NCBI GenBank assembly: GCA_963744935.1
Contig: CAVUVM010000011.1
Location: forward strand, 231,244 to 295,243
DNA: 64,000 nt
Source: Bog-473 sp963744935
GTDB taxonomy: Bacteria; Actinomycetota; Acidimicrobiia; Acidimicrobiales; RAAP-2
Direction: 5' to 3'
Of this stretch, positions 24,899 to 33,567 are shown piece after piece. The stretch's first letter is position 1; every line of letters begins with the position of its first letter. The notes beneath the pieces are model-generated. The model worked only from the letters and a program-made list of their open reading frames with translations, did not search any database and had not been told where the DNA came from. The position numbers were made by a program, and so were the translations under genes.

Positions 24899-25999
24899 AT
24901 GCCTATGTTCATCGACGAGACACCCGCCGGAGATCCTTGGTCGGTCGGGTCGACCCCGTCGCTCGCATGTGATCTGTCCTGGCTGCTCTCCGTGGCGGCT
25001 CGGCCCACGATGCGAGCCCGGTATCCCCAGCTGGCCGAGATGTTCAAGGGGCGCGAGGACCTGGCGGACAGCGTGCGTGGATTCTGGGGCGAGCGTTCGG
25101 AGGAGACTTGCTTCACCGAGATGCAGGTTCTCGCCCACCACGGCGGCGCCTTGGGTGAGACCGACCCCGATGCTCTGTGGGAGGCGATCGCGGCCGCGGT
25201 GACAACAATCCCCTTGGACCTCGACCTCCCGTCGGAGTCCCCCGAGGAACGGGCGACGTACCTGGAGCGGCTCCGGCTGCTCAAGGAGTCCCCCGAGCTC
25301 GTCGCGTCGTACCTCGATCTCCTCCGGGCTGTGTGGGCTCCGGTGAACGACATGTGGCAGAAGGCGCTGCCCCTGCTTCAGGAAGCCGGCAGCCACGTGG
25401 TGGCCCAGTTCGAGCGTGACCGTGCATTGGAGCCAGTTGTAACCATTGGGTGTGACACCCTGCGGGCTCGGATGCCCTCTCTCCCGGCCGACCTGGGTTC
25501 GGGCCGGATGGAGCTCCGGTTCGTCCCGTGCCTCTTCTTCGGCTCGTCCATGTACCTCGAGTTCAGCGGCCTGATCGTGATCGGCACCGGCGTCGGCCAG
25601 TCCGACGCCGTGGCGCGGGCGAGGACGGAGTCGGTGGCCCGGCGCCTGAAGGCGGTGGCCGATCCGACGCGCCTGGCGATTTTGCACTCGCTCGCCACCG
25701 CCCCGAGCACGGTGGGAGAGCTCGCCATGCTCTTCCGCCTGGCCCAGCCCACCGTGAGCATGCACGTCAAGGTGCTGCGTCAGAGCGGGCTGGTGCGCTC
25801 CGAGCGCGAGGGCGGCCGGCTCCGGCTGAGCGCCGATCCCGCTGCCGTCGAGGCACTGCTCGGTGAGCTACGCCAGGCCGTGCTGCAAGGAGCCGGTCCA
25901 GACCCTCGTCAGACAGCCGGCGCGAGCACCATCGGCAGCGAGCGGATGCCCGCGACCGTGGTCGACAGCACCCGCTCAGCCGAGCCCGTCACCGCGTAG
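24899..25999 (+). CDS. ArsR-family regulator with long N-terminal DUF5937-like domain
   Basis: A 366-residue protein, much longer than a plain ArsR repressor (~100). Residues ~1-240 are a mostly helical domain (LACDLSWLLSVAARPTMRARYPQL, LESPEERATYLERLRLL-like stretches, FVPCLFFGSSMYLEFSGLIVIG) resembling the DUF5937 sensor region found in actinobacterial ArsR proteins. Residues ~245-335 are a winged helix: RLKAVADPTRLAILHSLATAPSTVGELAMLFRLAQPTVSMHVKVLRQSGLVRSEREGGRLRLS. No CVC-type metal site is seen. It is transcribed from a strong promoter with no leader. The last ~90 bases overlap the convergent P450 gene, so the natural stop of one of them is unusual or the tail is simply tolerated. Confidence 0.82.
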   Translation: MPMFIDETPAGDPWSVGSTPSLACDLSWLLSVAARPTMRARYPQLAEMFKGREDLADSVRGFWGERSEETCFTEMQVLAHHGGALGETDPDALWEAIAAAVTTIPLDLDLPSESPEERATYLERLRLLKESPELVASYLDLLRAVWAPVNDMWQKALPLLQEAGSHVVAQFERDRALEPVVTIGCDTLRARMPSLPADLGSGRMELRFVPCLFFGSSMYLEFSGLIVIGTGVGQSDAVARARTESVARRLKAVADPTRLAILHSLATAPSTVGELAMLFRLAQPTVSMHVKVLRQSGLVRSEREGGRLRLSADPAAVEALLGELRQAVLQGAGPDPRQTAGASTIGSERMPATVVDSTRSAEPVTA

Positions 26000-27177
26000 C
26001 GCGGGTAGCGCGCCAGCAGCTCCTCCACGAAGACCTTCGCCTCCAGCCGGGCCAGGCTGGCTCCGAGGCAGACGTGCTCGCCGAAGCCGAAGGCGAGGTG
26101 GACAGGGTTGACGGGGCGAGCGATGTCGAACACCGACGCATCCTCCCCGAAGATCCGCTCGTCTCGGTTTGCCGAGGCGTAGAGCATGCAGATGTAGTCG
26201 CCTTCGCGCACCGCCGTCCCCGCGATCACGGCGTCACTGGTCGCAGTGCGACAGAAGGCGTGCACCGGCGTCACCCAGCGCAGGCACTCCTCCACTGCCC
26301 CGGGCACCAGCGAGCGGTCCGCGGCCAGCGCGGCTCGCTGGTCGGCGTGCTCGTCGAGCACCAGCGCCGAGCCGGAGAGGAGCGTGCGCGTCGTCTCGTT
26401 GCCCGCAACGAGCAGGGTCAAGAGGAACATGAAGAGCTCCTCCTTGCTGAGCGGGCAGCCTCCCACCTCGCTCGCCACCAACAGCGACACCAGGTCGTCT
26501 CCCGGTTGGGCACGCTTCCTTCGAATGAGTTCGACGATGAAGGCCGAGAGCTCCCCGAGTGCGCTGGCGGTCTCGTCGGGTGGCAGGTCGGGGGACTCGA
26601 TCGCAGCGTCGGACCAGTGACGGAAGTTCTCCCGATCGGCCTGCTCGATCCCGAGCAGCTCTGCGATCACTGTCAGGGGAAACGGTGCGGCCAGCTCGGA
26701 CACGAAGTCGATCTCCTCCGTCGTCTCGACCGCGTCGAGGAGGGCCGATGCATTGGCTCGGATGGAGTCGGCCAGGCCCGTCAGGGCGCGGGGCGAGAAG
26801 CGCCGGTTCACGAGCCGGCGGAAGTCAGCGTGCTCGGGAGGGTCCATGTGCAGGATCGAAGGAGCGGACATGGGGGCCGCGGCCGTACGCAGCGGGTCAT
26901 TGACCAATGCGCCGCGGCCCGAGCAGAAATCCTGTGGATCGCGGCTGAGGTCGCGGATGTCCTCGTAGCGGGTCAGCGCCCAGAATCCCGGCCCGCACTC
27001 GTGCACCGGATCCTCCGCGCGCAGGCGGGCCAGCACATCGTGGTAGTCCGGGCGGGCGAAGAAGGCTGCGTCCCGTGGATCGATGAGCGCCGGACCGGTG
27101 CCCCGACCGGTGCCGCCCTCGGCGCCGGTCGCGTCCGCCACCCGCTCCGCCGATCCCGTGCGCTGGTCCCCGGCCAC
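25909..27177 (-). CDS. Cytochrome P450
   Basis: A 422-residue soluble bacterial P450. The I-helix LLVAGNETTRTLLSGSALVL, the K-helix ExxR region (VEECLRW), and the haem loop FGFGEHVCLGASLARLEAK with Cys370 as proximal ligand are clear. DPPEHADFRRLVNRRFSPRAL is the usual C-helix region. It would hydroxylate a hydrophobic substrate using a ferredoxin/reductase pair; the ferredoxin at 10.3 kb is not adjacent. The GTG start is at 27177; the first ~25 residues are Gly/Ala/Thr-rich. It is divergent from the lipocalin-like gene and overlaps the ArsR gene tail. Confidence 0.93.
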   Translation of the reverse strand: MAGDQRTGSAERVADATGAEGGTGRGTGPALIDPRDAAFFARPDYHDVLARLRAEDPVHECGPGFWALTRYEDIRDLSRDPQDFCSGRGALVNDPLRTAAAPMSAPSILHMDPPEHADFRRLVNRRFSPRALTGLADSIRANASALLDAVETTEEIDFVSELAAPFPLTVIAELLGIEQADRENFRHWSDAAIESPDLPPDETASALGELSAFIVELIRRKRAQPGDDLVSLLVASEVGGCPLSKEELFMFLLTLLVAGNETTRTLLSGSALVLDEHADQRAALAADRSLVPGAVEECLRWVTPVHAFCRTATSDAVIAGTAVREGDYICMLYASANRDERIFGEDASVFDIARPVNPVHLAFGFGEHVCLGASLARLEAKVFVEELLARYPRYAVTGSAERVLSTTVAGIRSLPMVLAPAV

Positions 27178-27254
27178 GGTGCGAGCGTACTGTGCAGCGC
27201 GATGCGGACCCGCTGCGACATCCTCTCGCTCGGCGGCCGCGGGGACGGTGCCAC

Positions 27255-28406
27255 GTGAGCTCCTCGCCTTACCCCGCCTCGCGCGAGCACGCTCCCCTGA
27301 GCGGCCTCGACGAATTCCTGGTTCACAACGCGCCCTACCCGGTGCGCGTCATGTGGACGCCCGATGCCCAGGCGTATGAGCGCGTGTGGTTCACCTGCCA
27401 GGACAAGGTGGGCGACCTCCTCGTCGTCATCGGCCTCGCCTTCTACCCCAACCTCGGCACCGCTGAGGCCTTCGCCATCATCAACGTGCGGGGGAGCCAC
27501 ACCACCGTCCGGGCCCACCGCGCGCTCGGCACCGACCGGATGGACATGGAGCTCGGGCCCTTCAGCTTCGAGGTCGTGGAGCCCTTCCGGCGGTGGCGCC
27601 TCCGGCTCGAGCGTGAGTACGTCCAGCGCACGACCGGCCGCGCCGTCTCCTACGACATCACCTGGTTCGATACGAAACGGCCGGTCTTCCGCCAACTGGG
27701 CGCGGGCGTGATCGTCGGAGGTCGCGCCATGAGCCCGATCGCCGGCTACGACGGCTTCGGGCGCCAGGAGGGTTGGGTCGAGGTGGACGGTGAGCGCTTC
27801 ACGGTCGGCACCGAGACGCACCTCGGGACGCGCGACCACCACTGGGGCACCCGCGACGGCGTCGGGGGGCCTGGCCGCTACATGGGCATGCAGCACCCGC
27901 ACAGCGGAGAGTGGGTGGAGTTCGCCGACATCGGCATCTGGGGCGACCACGTGCTGTACAACATCGGCGACGCGCACAAGCGAAGCGCCACCCTGGCGCG
28001 GCGCGTGCACCGCATGCGCTTCGAGCCCGACACGCACCTGCTCGTGAGCGGCGAGGTCGACCTCGTCTTCGCCGACGACACCGTCAAGACCATGACATTC
28101 GAGCGACTGGGCAACCAGATCGCGTTCTTGCGCTGCGGCATGTACGGCGGACCGAACGGCGGCACCCCCGACGGTGACATCTGGCACGGCATGGCGGTGG
28201 CGCACGGCGACGAGGTGGTCGTCCACGCCGAGACCTTCGACGTGACAAACCCAGCGGTACGAAGCCGGTTGGCGGGCCAGGACCAGCACCACTGCCGCAT
28301 CACCTGCGACGGCGAGGTCACCTACGGCCTGGTCGAGCCCTATGACACGCTCTGCTACGACGTGGCCAAGGCCGGCGTCATGGGTTTCTCGTTCCTCGGC
28401 GACTAG
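27255..28406 (+). CDS. Lipocalin-like (AttH/CrtC-type, DUF7064-like) protein
   Basis: A 383-residue protein with no signal peptide. The beta-rich sequence, with AINVRGSHTTVRAHRALG, FSFEVVEPFRRWRLRLE, GWVEVDGERFTV, GTRDHHWGTRDG and QDQHHCRITCDGEVTYGLVEPYDTLCYD, resembles the tandem lipocalin-like family found next to hydrocarbon and steroid-catabolic genes in actinobacteria. A role in binding or hydrating an isoprenoid or steroid-like ligand is only inferred. GTG 27255 is chosen because family-like sequence begins there. It starts 77 bases from the divergent P450, and its stop overlaps that of the convergent phosphotransferase (CTAG). Confidence 0.7.
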   Translation: MSSSPYPASREHAPLSGLDEFLVHNAPYPVRVMWTPDAQAYERVWFTCQDKVGDLLVVIGLAFYPNLGTAEAFAIINVRGSHTTVRAHRALGTDRMDMELGPFSFEVVEPFRRWRLRLEREYVQRTTGRAVSYDITWFDTKRPVFRQLGAGVIVGGRAMSPIAGYDGFGRQEGWVEVDGERFTVGTETHLGTRDHHWGTRDGVGGPGRYMGMQHPHSGEWVEFADIGIWGDHVLYNIGDAHKRSATLARRVHRMRFEPDTHLLVSGEVDLVFADDTVKTMTFERLGNQIAFLRCGMYGGPNGGTPDGDIWHGMAVAHGDEVVVHAETFDVTNPAVRSRLAGQDQHHCRITCDGEVTYGLVEPYDTLCYDVAKAGVMGFSFLGD

Positions 28407-29443
28407 CTGCCGGCGGCGGCCTCCAAGCGTGCCAAGAGGATCGGGCCCATCGGGTTCTCCGTGCGGCGCCGGTCGCCGGCGATGCGTTGGTGCCGGTCGT
28501 TGATCGCCAGCGCCCGCGCCAGTGCGAAGACCTCGTGCCATGCCAGGTCCGGCACGTCGTAGCCGGTCCGGTCCTCATAGCGCTCCAGCGCCTCGACCGG
28601 GCCGGGGAAGCCCGACACCCGGCGGCCGAACAGACTCTCCATCATGAACTCGAGCCCGAAGTGCCAGCCGAGGTCCATCTCGCGCGGGCCGATCGAGGCG
28701 AGGTCCCAATCGAGCACGCCGACGACCCGCCGCTCCTCGTCCAAGACGAGGTTGCCGAGTCGCACGTCGCCCCACAGCAGCACCGGTTCGCGCTCGGCCG
28801 GAACATGGCGCGCGCACCAGTCGAGAGCCGCGCTCAGCGCGGGCAGTGGCTCCCCGTCAGAGGTCCAGGCGACGTACGCCGTCCACCGTTCGACTGCATC
28901 AGCCAGCTGGGGACCCGGCAGGACCGCGCCCAAGCCGGCGGGCTCCCAGGCCACGGCGTGCACGGCTGCGACGGTGTCGAGCAGACCGTCGGCGAGCAGC
29001 CGCTGGCCCACGGGGCCGGCCTCGGTGACGTAGGGGTCGAAGACGGGCGCCGGGCCGGGGATGTCGCCGACCAGCAGCGGCATGACGAGGAAGGGCGAGC
29101 CGATCCAGCGCTCGTCGTCGACCGCCACGGCGGGTGAGGGCGCCGGCACGCCTGCTGCGGCCAGCGCGTTCTGCACGAGCGCCTGGGGACGAAGGTCGTA
29201 CGCCGGGAAGGTCGGCTCGAGCGGCGGGATGCGCACGACGAAGCCTCCGGGAGCCGGGCCGGTGTCGACCAGGACGGTCTCGTTGGCCAGGCCACCGTCC
29301 GCGTGGTGCACCGCGACGACGGCGGGCGCCTCCCCGTCATGGCCGGACGCCCCGGTGATCGGCACAAGGTCGGGATGGGCGGCCACCCAGCGCGCCAAGC
29401 CTTCGCGCAGTGCCGCGTCGTCGCGCGCGCCCCCGGTGGCCAC
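28403..29443 (-). CDS. Phosphotransferase family protein (APH / ACAD10-like kinase fold)
   Basis: About 346 residues from GTG 29443. The catalytic loop is LLWGDVRLGNLVLD, with Trp in place of the usual His before Gly-Asp, a variant I recall from related actinobacterial phosphotransferases. The metal-binding motif is GVLDWDLASIGPREMDLGWH. VVRIPPLEPTFPAYDLRPQALVQNALA belongs to the N-lobe. Members linked to acyl-CoA dehydrogenases phosphorylate hydroxy-acyl groups; aminoglycoside inactivation is less likely in this context. The frame is open up to GTG 29539, which would overlap the end of the solute-binding gene by 40 bases; the later start is preferred but lacks a clear ribosome site. Confidence 0.75.
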   Translation of the reverse strand: MATGGARDDAALREGLARWVAAHPDLVPITGASGHDGEAPAVVAVHHADGGLANETVLVDTGPAPGGFVVRIPPLEPTFPAYDLRPQALVQNALAAAGVPAPSPAVAVDDERWIGSPFLVMPLLVGDIPGPAPVFDPYVTEAGPVGQRLLADGLLDTVAAVHAVAWEPAGLGAVLPGPQLADAVERWTAYVAWTSDGEPLPALSAALDWCARHVPAEREPVLLWGDVRLGNLVLDEERRVVGVLDWDLASIGPREMDLGWHFGLEFMMESLFGRRVSGFPGPVEALERYEDRTGYDVPDLAWHEVFALARALAINDRHQRIAGDRRRTENPMGPILLARLEAAAGS

Positions 29444-29499
29444 CAGGGAAAGGTAGAAGCCTCGAACCGTGCCGCGCCAACCGCCAGTTGGTCGGAGAT

Positions 29500-31080
29500 C
29501 TACTTTTTGATGTAAATACCCGCCAAATCGGTGTGACACTGGCCGATCGGTGCCTGGACCGTTCCACCGATCTTGGTCTTGTTGTAACCGATGATCGAGG
29601 GTTGGAAGACCAGCGGAACTTCGGCCCCGATCGACATCGCAAGGGCTCCGGCCTTTTGCATGAACGGCCCCTGCTGCTGAGCGGTCACGTCCTGGAGGGC
29701 TTCTTTGATGTACGGGGCGAGGAGCGGATTGACCGTCCCGAAGTGCTGGGTCAGGAAGCCAATCGGTAGGAACTCGTTCTCGAAATTGTTGGCGAGGTCC
29801 GGCCCGTTCGAGAGCTGCTCGGTGAGGACCGAGTCGCCCTGGCCCTTGATGTAGACGTCGGTCAAGAGGTCAGAGGGAGTCACGGATTGCAAAGTGACGT
29901 CGAACCCCGCCGCCCCTGCCTCCTGCTGGATGAGCTGAGAGACCTGGCCGAGCCCGGGATCGCCGCTTGGCACCACGAGCGTGAAGGAAATCCCTCGGGG
30001 AAAGCCAGCAGCCTTCAACATCGCCTTGGCCTTTGCCGGCTGATACGTGTACTTGCTCCCCACTGCCTTGTCGTAACCGGGAGACCACGAGGGGAAGGGC
30101 TGGTAGGCCGGCTCGCCGAGGCCGTCGTAGACCACCTTGTTGAGAGCGTTGCGATCCACCGCATACTCCAGTGCGGCCCGCACCTTGGTGTTGTTGAAAG
30201 GCGCCGCGTTCTGCCGCATTTGCAGATCGACGTAGTCGTAGGACTTGCCGACGACCACGGCGAGATCGGGTTGAGCCTTGATTATCGCGACGTCGTCCGG
30301 TTCAAGCGTCGTCATGTCGAAGGCGCCCGTCTCGAGTCCCGACACGAGCTGCGGACCCTCCGAGGCTTGTACGAAATCGACACCCCCGAGTGTGTATTGG
30401 CCCTTGTTCCAGTACTTGGGGTTGGCGACGAGGTCGATGGAAGAGCCCATCTCGTAGCTCTTCAAAACGAACGGCCCGGCTCCGACCGGCTTGGTTGCAT
30501 CCGTACTGATGGTGCTGGGGTCGTAGAGAGTGCCATCCGTGTGGTACATCGCCTGGATCACGTCTCCCGGAATCGGGTTGGAGAGGTTGAGCACGAGCGT
30601 GAGCGGGCTCACCACATCGATGGACGCAATAGCCGTCAGTGTGGTCAGCAGGGGGCTCTTTTGGCTGTACAGCAGGCTCGTCTTGATGGCGTTGGCGTCG
30701 ACGGGGTCGCCGTTGGAGAACACGACACCTGGCCGTATGTGAAGCGTCACTGTGGTCGCTGTGCTCGACCAACTCTGAATGACGTTCGGGATGAACGCCG
30801 TGTTGGTGATGCCGAGGCCCGAGGCGTAGATGTTCGAGAGGATGGCGAATCCACAGGGATTGAGGGATTGCTCGGGATTGAACGTGTTGTCGAACTCGTC
30901 GTTCAGGTCGATGCCGTACGTGAGTGTCCCAGTGGGATTGGCGTCTTTGGGGAGCGCGGCACCTGCCGCGAGGGGCTGCAGCACGGATGCTCCGGCCAAC
31001 GTGGTGACGACCATCGCTGCCGCGGCAAAGTAGCGGCGAGCCCGCCGGAGCGAGCGGGTTCTCTTCTCTGCGTCTTTCAC
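29500..31080 (-). CDS. ABC transporter family 5 solute-binding protein (peptide/nickel type)
   Basis: A 526-residue exported protein. A twin-Arg-like basic head (RSLRRARRYF) and hydrophobic core AAAAMVVTTLAGASVL end in AAGAA, a type I signal peptidase site; no lipobox Cys is present. The mature part shows the SBP family 5 pattern: SWSSTATTVTLHIRPGVVFSNGDPVDANAIKTSLLYSQ, GAGPFVLKSYEMGSSIDLVANPKYW and VRAALEYAVDRNALNKVVYDGLGEPAYQPF. It would capture oligopeptides or another solute outside the membrane. No permease or ATPase gene lies beside it. The 109 bases upstream contain no obvious promoter. Confidence 0.88.
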   Translation of the reverse strand: MKDAEKRTRSLRRARRYFAAAAMVVTTLAGASVLQPLAAGAALPKDANPTGTLTYGIDLNDEFDNTFNPEQSLNPCGFAILSNIYASGLGITNTAFIPNVIQSWSSTATTVTLHIRPGVVFSNGDPVDANAIKTSLLYSQKSPLLTTLTAIASIDVVSPLTLVLNLSNPIPGDVIQAMYHTDGTLYDPSTISTDATKPVGAGPFVLKSYEMGSSIDLVANPKYWNKGQYTLGGVDFVQASEGPQLVSGLETGAFDMTTLEPDDVAIIKAQPDLAVVVGKSYDYVDLQMRQNAAPFNNTKVRAALEYAVDRNALNKVVYDGLGEPAYQPFPSWSPGYDKAVGSKYTYQPAKAKAMLKAAGFPRGISFTLVVPSGDPGLGQVSQLIQQEAGAAGFDVTLQSVTPSDLLTDVYIKGQGDSVLTEQLSNGPDLANNFENEFLPIGFLTQHFGTVNPLLAPYIKEALQDVTAQQQGPFMQKAGALAMSIGAEVPLVFQPSIIGYNKTKIGGTVQAPIGQCHTDLAGIYIKK

Positions 31081-31189
31081 CGCCCCAACAATGCCACTCG
31101 GGTGACAGAGGGGAAGGGATTCACTGCTGCCGACGGAGTGCCGGGTGCGATGTTGAGCCCAAAGTGCCTCTGAGCTGGGCGAGAGCCGT

Positions 31190-31666
31190 TCAGAGCGCCG
31201 CCGAAGGGAGGTAGACGACGGCGCGCCACTTGCCCGTCATCTCTGCGCGGCACAGCGCGGCGGCGGCGCGGATGCTCCAGCTGAGGATGTCCGTGTCAGA
31301 CGCGTCGGCGGGTGTGCGCACCAGCAGGCCGCGCCGCGCGTGGTCCTGGCGCACCACCCAGCCGTCGGGTACCGCCACGCCCGCCTCGGCCAGGCGGGCC
31401 ACGGCCTTGGCGCCGGTGGGGTGCATGACGCCGATGGTGACTCCCTCGGTGTCCCGGCGCTCCTTCTTGGCGGGCATCACCGTCGCCATGGACACGGGTG
31501 CAGCCCGGTTGCCGAAGAAGGCGAAGAGGCCGGCCGCGGGCTCGGGGGCGACCGCGTCCTCGTCGATGCCGGGCAGGAGGTTGATCCAACCGCTCCCCGC
31601 CCCGCGCAGCCTGGCCAACGAATCGGCGACCGCCGCCACGTCGGGTGGCCGGAATTCGATCGTCAT
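31190..31666 (-). CDS. Conserved-looking hypothetical protein
   Basis: About 158 residues from MTIEFRPPDVAAVAD (ATG 31666; an in-frame start at 31687 adds seven). I do not recognise a family. It has no signal peptide or membrane segment. It begins like a small alpha-beta protein, has a Gly/Pro-rich middle (AGSGWINLLPGIDEDAV), FAFFGNRAAPVSMATVMPAKKERRDTEGVTIGVMHPTGAKAVARLAEAG, and ends with KWRAVVYLPSAAL. Codon use is like that of its neighbours, so it is probably a real gene. It lies 45 bases downstream of a nitronate monooxygenase gene on the same strand and may share its transcript. Confidence 0.6.
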   Translation of the reverse strand: MTIEFRPPDVAAVADSLARLRGAGSGWINLLPGIDEDAVAPEPAAGLFAFFGNRAAPVSMATVMPAKKERRDTEGVTIGVMHPTGAKAVARLAEAGVAVPDGWVVRQDHARRGLLVRTPADASDTDILSWSIRAAAALCRAEMTGKWRAVVYLPSAAL

Positions 31667-31711
31667 CGTCTTGCGGCGCGGGCTCACGGCTGCGGGCTCA
31701 CGGCCGTCGGC

Positions 31712-32788
31712 TCACGGCCGCACCTGCGACGCCAGCCACGCCACCACCTGGGCCGCGGGACGCGCCGGCGCCGCGTGATAGCCGGTGCCGGCGTAGAGGC
31801 TCATGTGCCCGTTGTCGCCCGCCTGGGCGGCCGCAACCCGCAGCGGCCGCGTCGCGTTGTTGATCTCGGGGTAGGCGGCCGGGGCACCGGGGTGGTTGCG
31901 CACCATGGTGTTGGCGAGGGCGCGGGCGCGGCGCCCGCTGAAGGCCCGGGTGATGGCGGTGGCGCCGGTCAAGCCGGGCACGATGGCCGCGACCGAGGCT
32001 CCCAGCGCTTCTTTGTAGCGCGGGTGCGCGCCACTCTCGGGGCAGCGCAGGAACGCCGTGCCCGCCTGCACCAGGGTGGCCCCGCGCCGCAGCAGGTCGA
32101 CCACGTCGGTGGGACCGGCCACGCCCCCGGCCGCCACGAGGGGGACGAGCGTGCGGCGGCGCACCGCGGCCAGGAGCGCACGCAGCGGGCGGTCCTGGTC
32201 CGCACGGTCGTCGTTGGCCAGGCTCCCCCGGTGTGCCCCCGCCTCGGCCCCCTGTAGGCACAGGGCGTCCGGGCCGACCCGCAGCGCCAGCGCAGCCTCC
32301 TCGGGCGTGGTCACCGTGCACAACACCAGGGACCCGGCGCCCTGCAGGGCGCGCACGACCTCGGACGTGGGGAGGCCGAAGGTGAAGCTCACCGCCGCAG
32401 GGCGCGCGGCCAGCACGACCTCGACCTTGGCGTCGTAGTCGTCGTCGTCCCACGTCGCTTCGCCCAGACTCGCGCCGAGTGCGCGGGCTTCGGGCTCGAG
32501 GGACGCGACGTACGCCGCGACGCGACCGGGGTCGGCGGCGGGCTCGCCCGGCACGAACAAGTTGACCCCGAAGGACTCGATGCCCGCAGCGCGCACCGCC
32601 GCGATCTGCTCGGCCAGCGCGTCGGCGCCCGTGTAGCCCCCGGCGAGAAAGGCGCATGCGCCGGCGTCGCTCGCCGCGACCACCAGCTCGGTCGTCGTGG
32701 GCCCGCCGGCCATGGGCGACACGACGAGCGGCAGGCGTGCCAGGTCGCGCAGCCGTTGCCGGGTGCGCCCGAGAAAGTCGGCGTCCAT
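31712..32788 (-). CDS. Nitronate monooxygenase
   Basis: A 358-residue FMN TIM-barrel enzyme starting at MDADFLGRTRQRL (32788). LPLVVSPMAGGPTTTELVVAASDAGACAFLAGGY is the N-terminal FMN region, FGVNLFVPGEP follows, and LCLQGAEAGAHRGS and VPLVAAGGVAGPTDVVDLLRRGATLVQAGTAFL form the phosphate site. Family members oxidise nitronates, detoxifying compounds such as 3-nitropropionate. It differs clearly from the nitronate monooxygenase at 8.5 kb. It is divergent from a nitroreductase gene with only 49 bases between starts, which supports a shared role with nitro-compounds. Confidence 0.85.
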   Translation of the reverse strand: MDADFLGRTRQRLRDLARLPLVVSPMAGGPTTTELVVAASDAGACAFLAGGYTGADALAEQIAAVRAAGIESFGVNLFVPGEPAADPGRVAAYVASLEPEARALGASLGEATWDDDDYDAKVEVVLAARPAAVSFTFGLPTSEVVRALQGAGSLVLCTVTTPEEAALALRVGPDALCLQGAEAGAHRGSLANDDRADQDRPLRALLAAVRRRTLVPLVAAGGVAGPTDVVDLLRRGATLVQAGTAFLRCPESGAHPRYKEALGASVAAIVPGLTGATAITRAFSGRRARALANTMVRNHPGAPAAYPEINNATRPLRVAAAQAGDNGHMSLYAGTGYHAAPARPAAQVVAWLASQVRP

Positions 32789-32837
32789 GCCGGTCACGGT
32801 CCCACACTTGACCACCGACCGCTACGGTGGGCAACTC

Positions 32838-33533
32838 GTGGACCTCGATCTCGTCGCCACGCTGCGCAGCACCGGCGCGGCACGACAGTTCCACCGTGAG
32901 CCCGTCCCCGACGAGGTGCTGGCCCGCCTGCTCGACACGGCCCGCTTCGCGCCGAGCGGGGGCAACCGCCAGGGCTGGCGCATCATCGTGGTCAAGGACC
33001 CCGCCTCGCGCGCCGCGCTGCGCGACATCTACCTCGAGGGCTGGTACGAGTACCTGGCCATGGCATCCGCCGGCCTGGTGCCCTGGGCACCGGTGACCGA
33101 TGCCGCGGCCGAGGCGCGCGCCGTTGCCGACGCCCAGCACTTCAGGGCCGCCGGTGCCGACGCACCGGGCTTCGCCGAGAGACTCGAGAAGGCTCCCGCG
33201 CTGCTCCTCGTCCTCGCCGACCTGGCTGCGCTCGCTGCGGTGGACCGCGACCTGCCGCGCTACACGCTCGTCGGCGGCGCCTCCATCTACCCATTCGTGT
33301 GGAGCCTGTTGCTGGCGGCGCGCGCCGAGGGCCTGGGCGGGGTGACCACAACCGTGGCGATCCGCCGCGAGGCGGAGGTGCGTGTGCTCTTCGGCATCCC
33401 CGAGACGGTCGCCGTCGCCGCCCTCGTCGTCCTCGGCCGCCCGCTGTCCCAACCCACCCGGCTGCGGCGCGAGCCCGTCAGCGCCTTCACGTGGATCGAC
33501 CGCTACGAGGGCACACCATTGGCCGGGCCCTGA
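32838..33533 (+). CDS. Nitroreductase family protein
   Basis: A 231-residue flavin enzyme from GTG 32838. STGAARQFHREPVPDEVLARLLDTARFAPSGGNRQGWRIIVVKD holds the N-terminal FMN-binding Arg and SGGNRQ motif. LVGGASIYPFVWSLLLAARAEGLGGVTTTVAIRREAEVRVLFGIPETVAVAALVVLGRP matches the C-terminal half of the fold. These enzymes reduce nitroaromatics, quinones or related compounds with NAD(P)H. An in-frame ATG at 32787 would overlap the divergent gene start and is less likely. It is divergent from the nitronate monooxygenase gene. Confidence 0.85.
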   Translation: MDLDLVATLRSTGAARQFHREPVPDEVLARLLDTARFAPSGGNRQGWRIIVVKDPASRAALRDIYLEGWYEYLAMASAGLVPWAPVTDAAAEARAVADAQHFRAAGADAPGFAERLEKAPALLLVLADLAALAAVDRDLPRYTLVGGASIYPFVWSLLLAARAEGLGGVTTTVAIRREAEVRVLFGIPETVAVAALVVLGRPLSQPTRLRREPVSAFTWIDRYEGTPLAGP

Positions 33534-33567
33534 CGCCGTGCGCACGGCAGCCGTGCTGAAATGGGAC

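Noticed and set aside
26973..28541. 522-residue minus-strand open frame over the lipocalin-like gene
   Set aside because: Composition of a shadow frame; the plus-strand product has consistent beta-rich, family-like sequence.
28403..29443. Aminoglycoside resistance gene
   Set aside because: The catalytic loop WGDVRLGN and the P450/acyl-CoA type context fit ACAD10-like phosphotransferases better.
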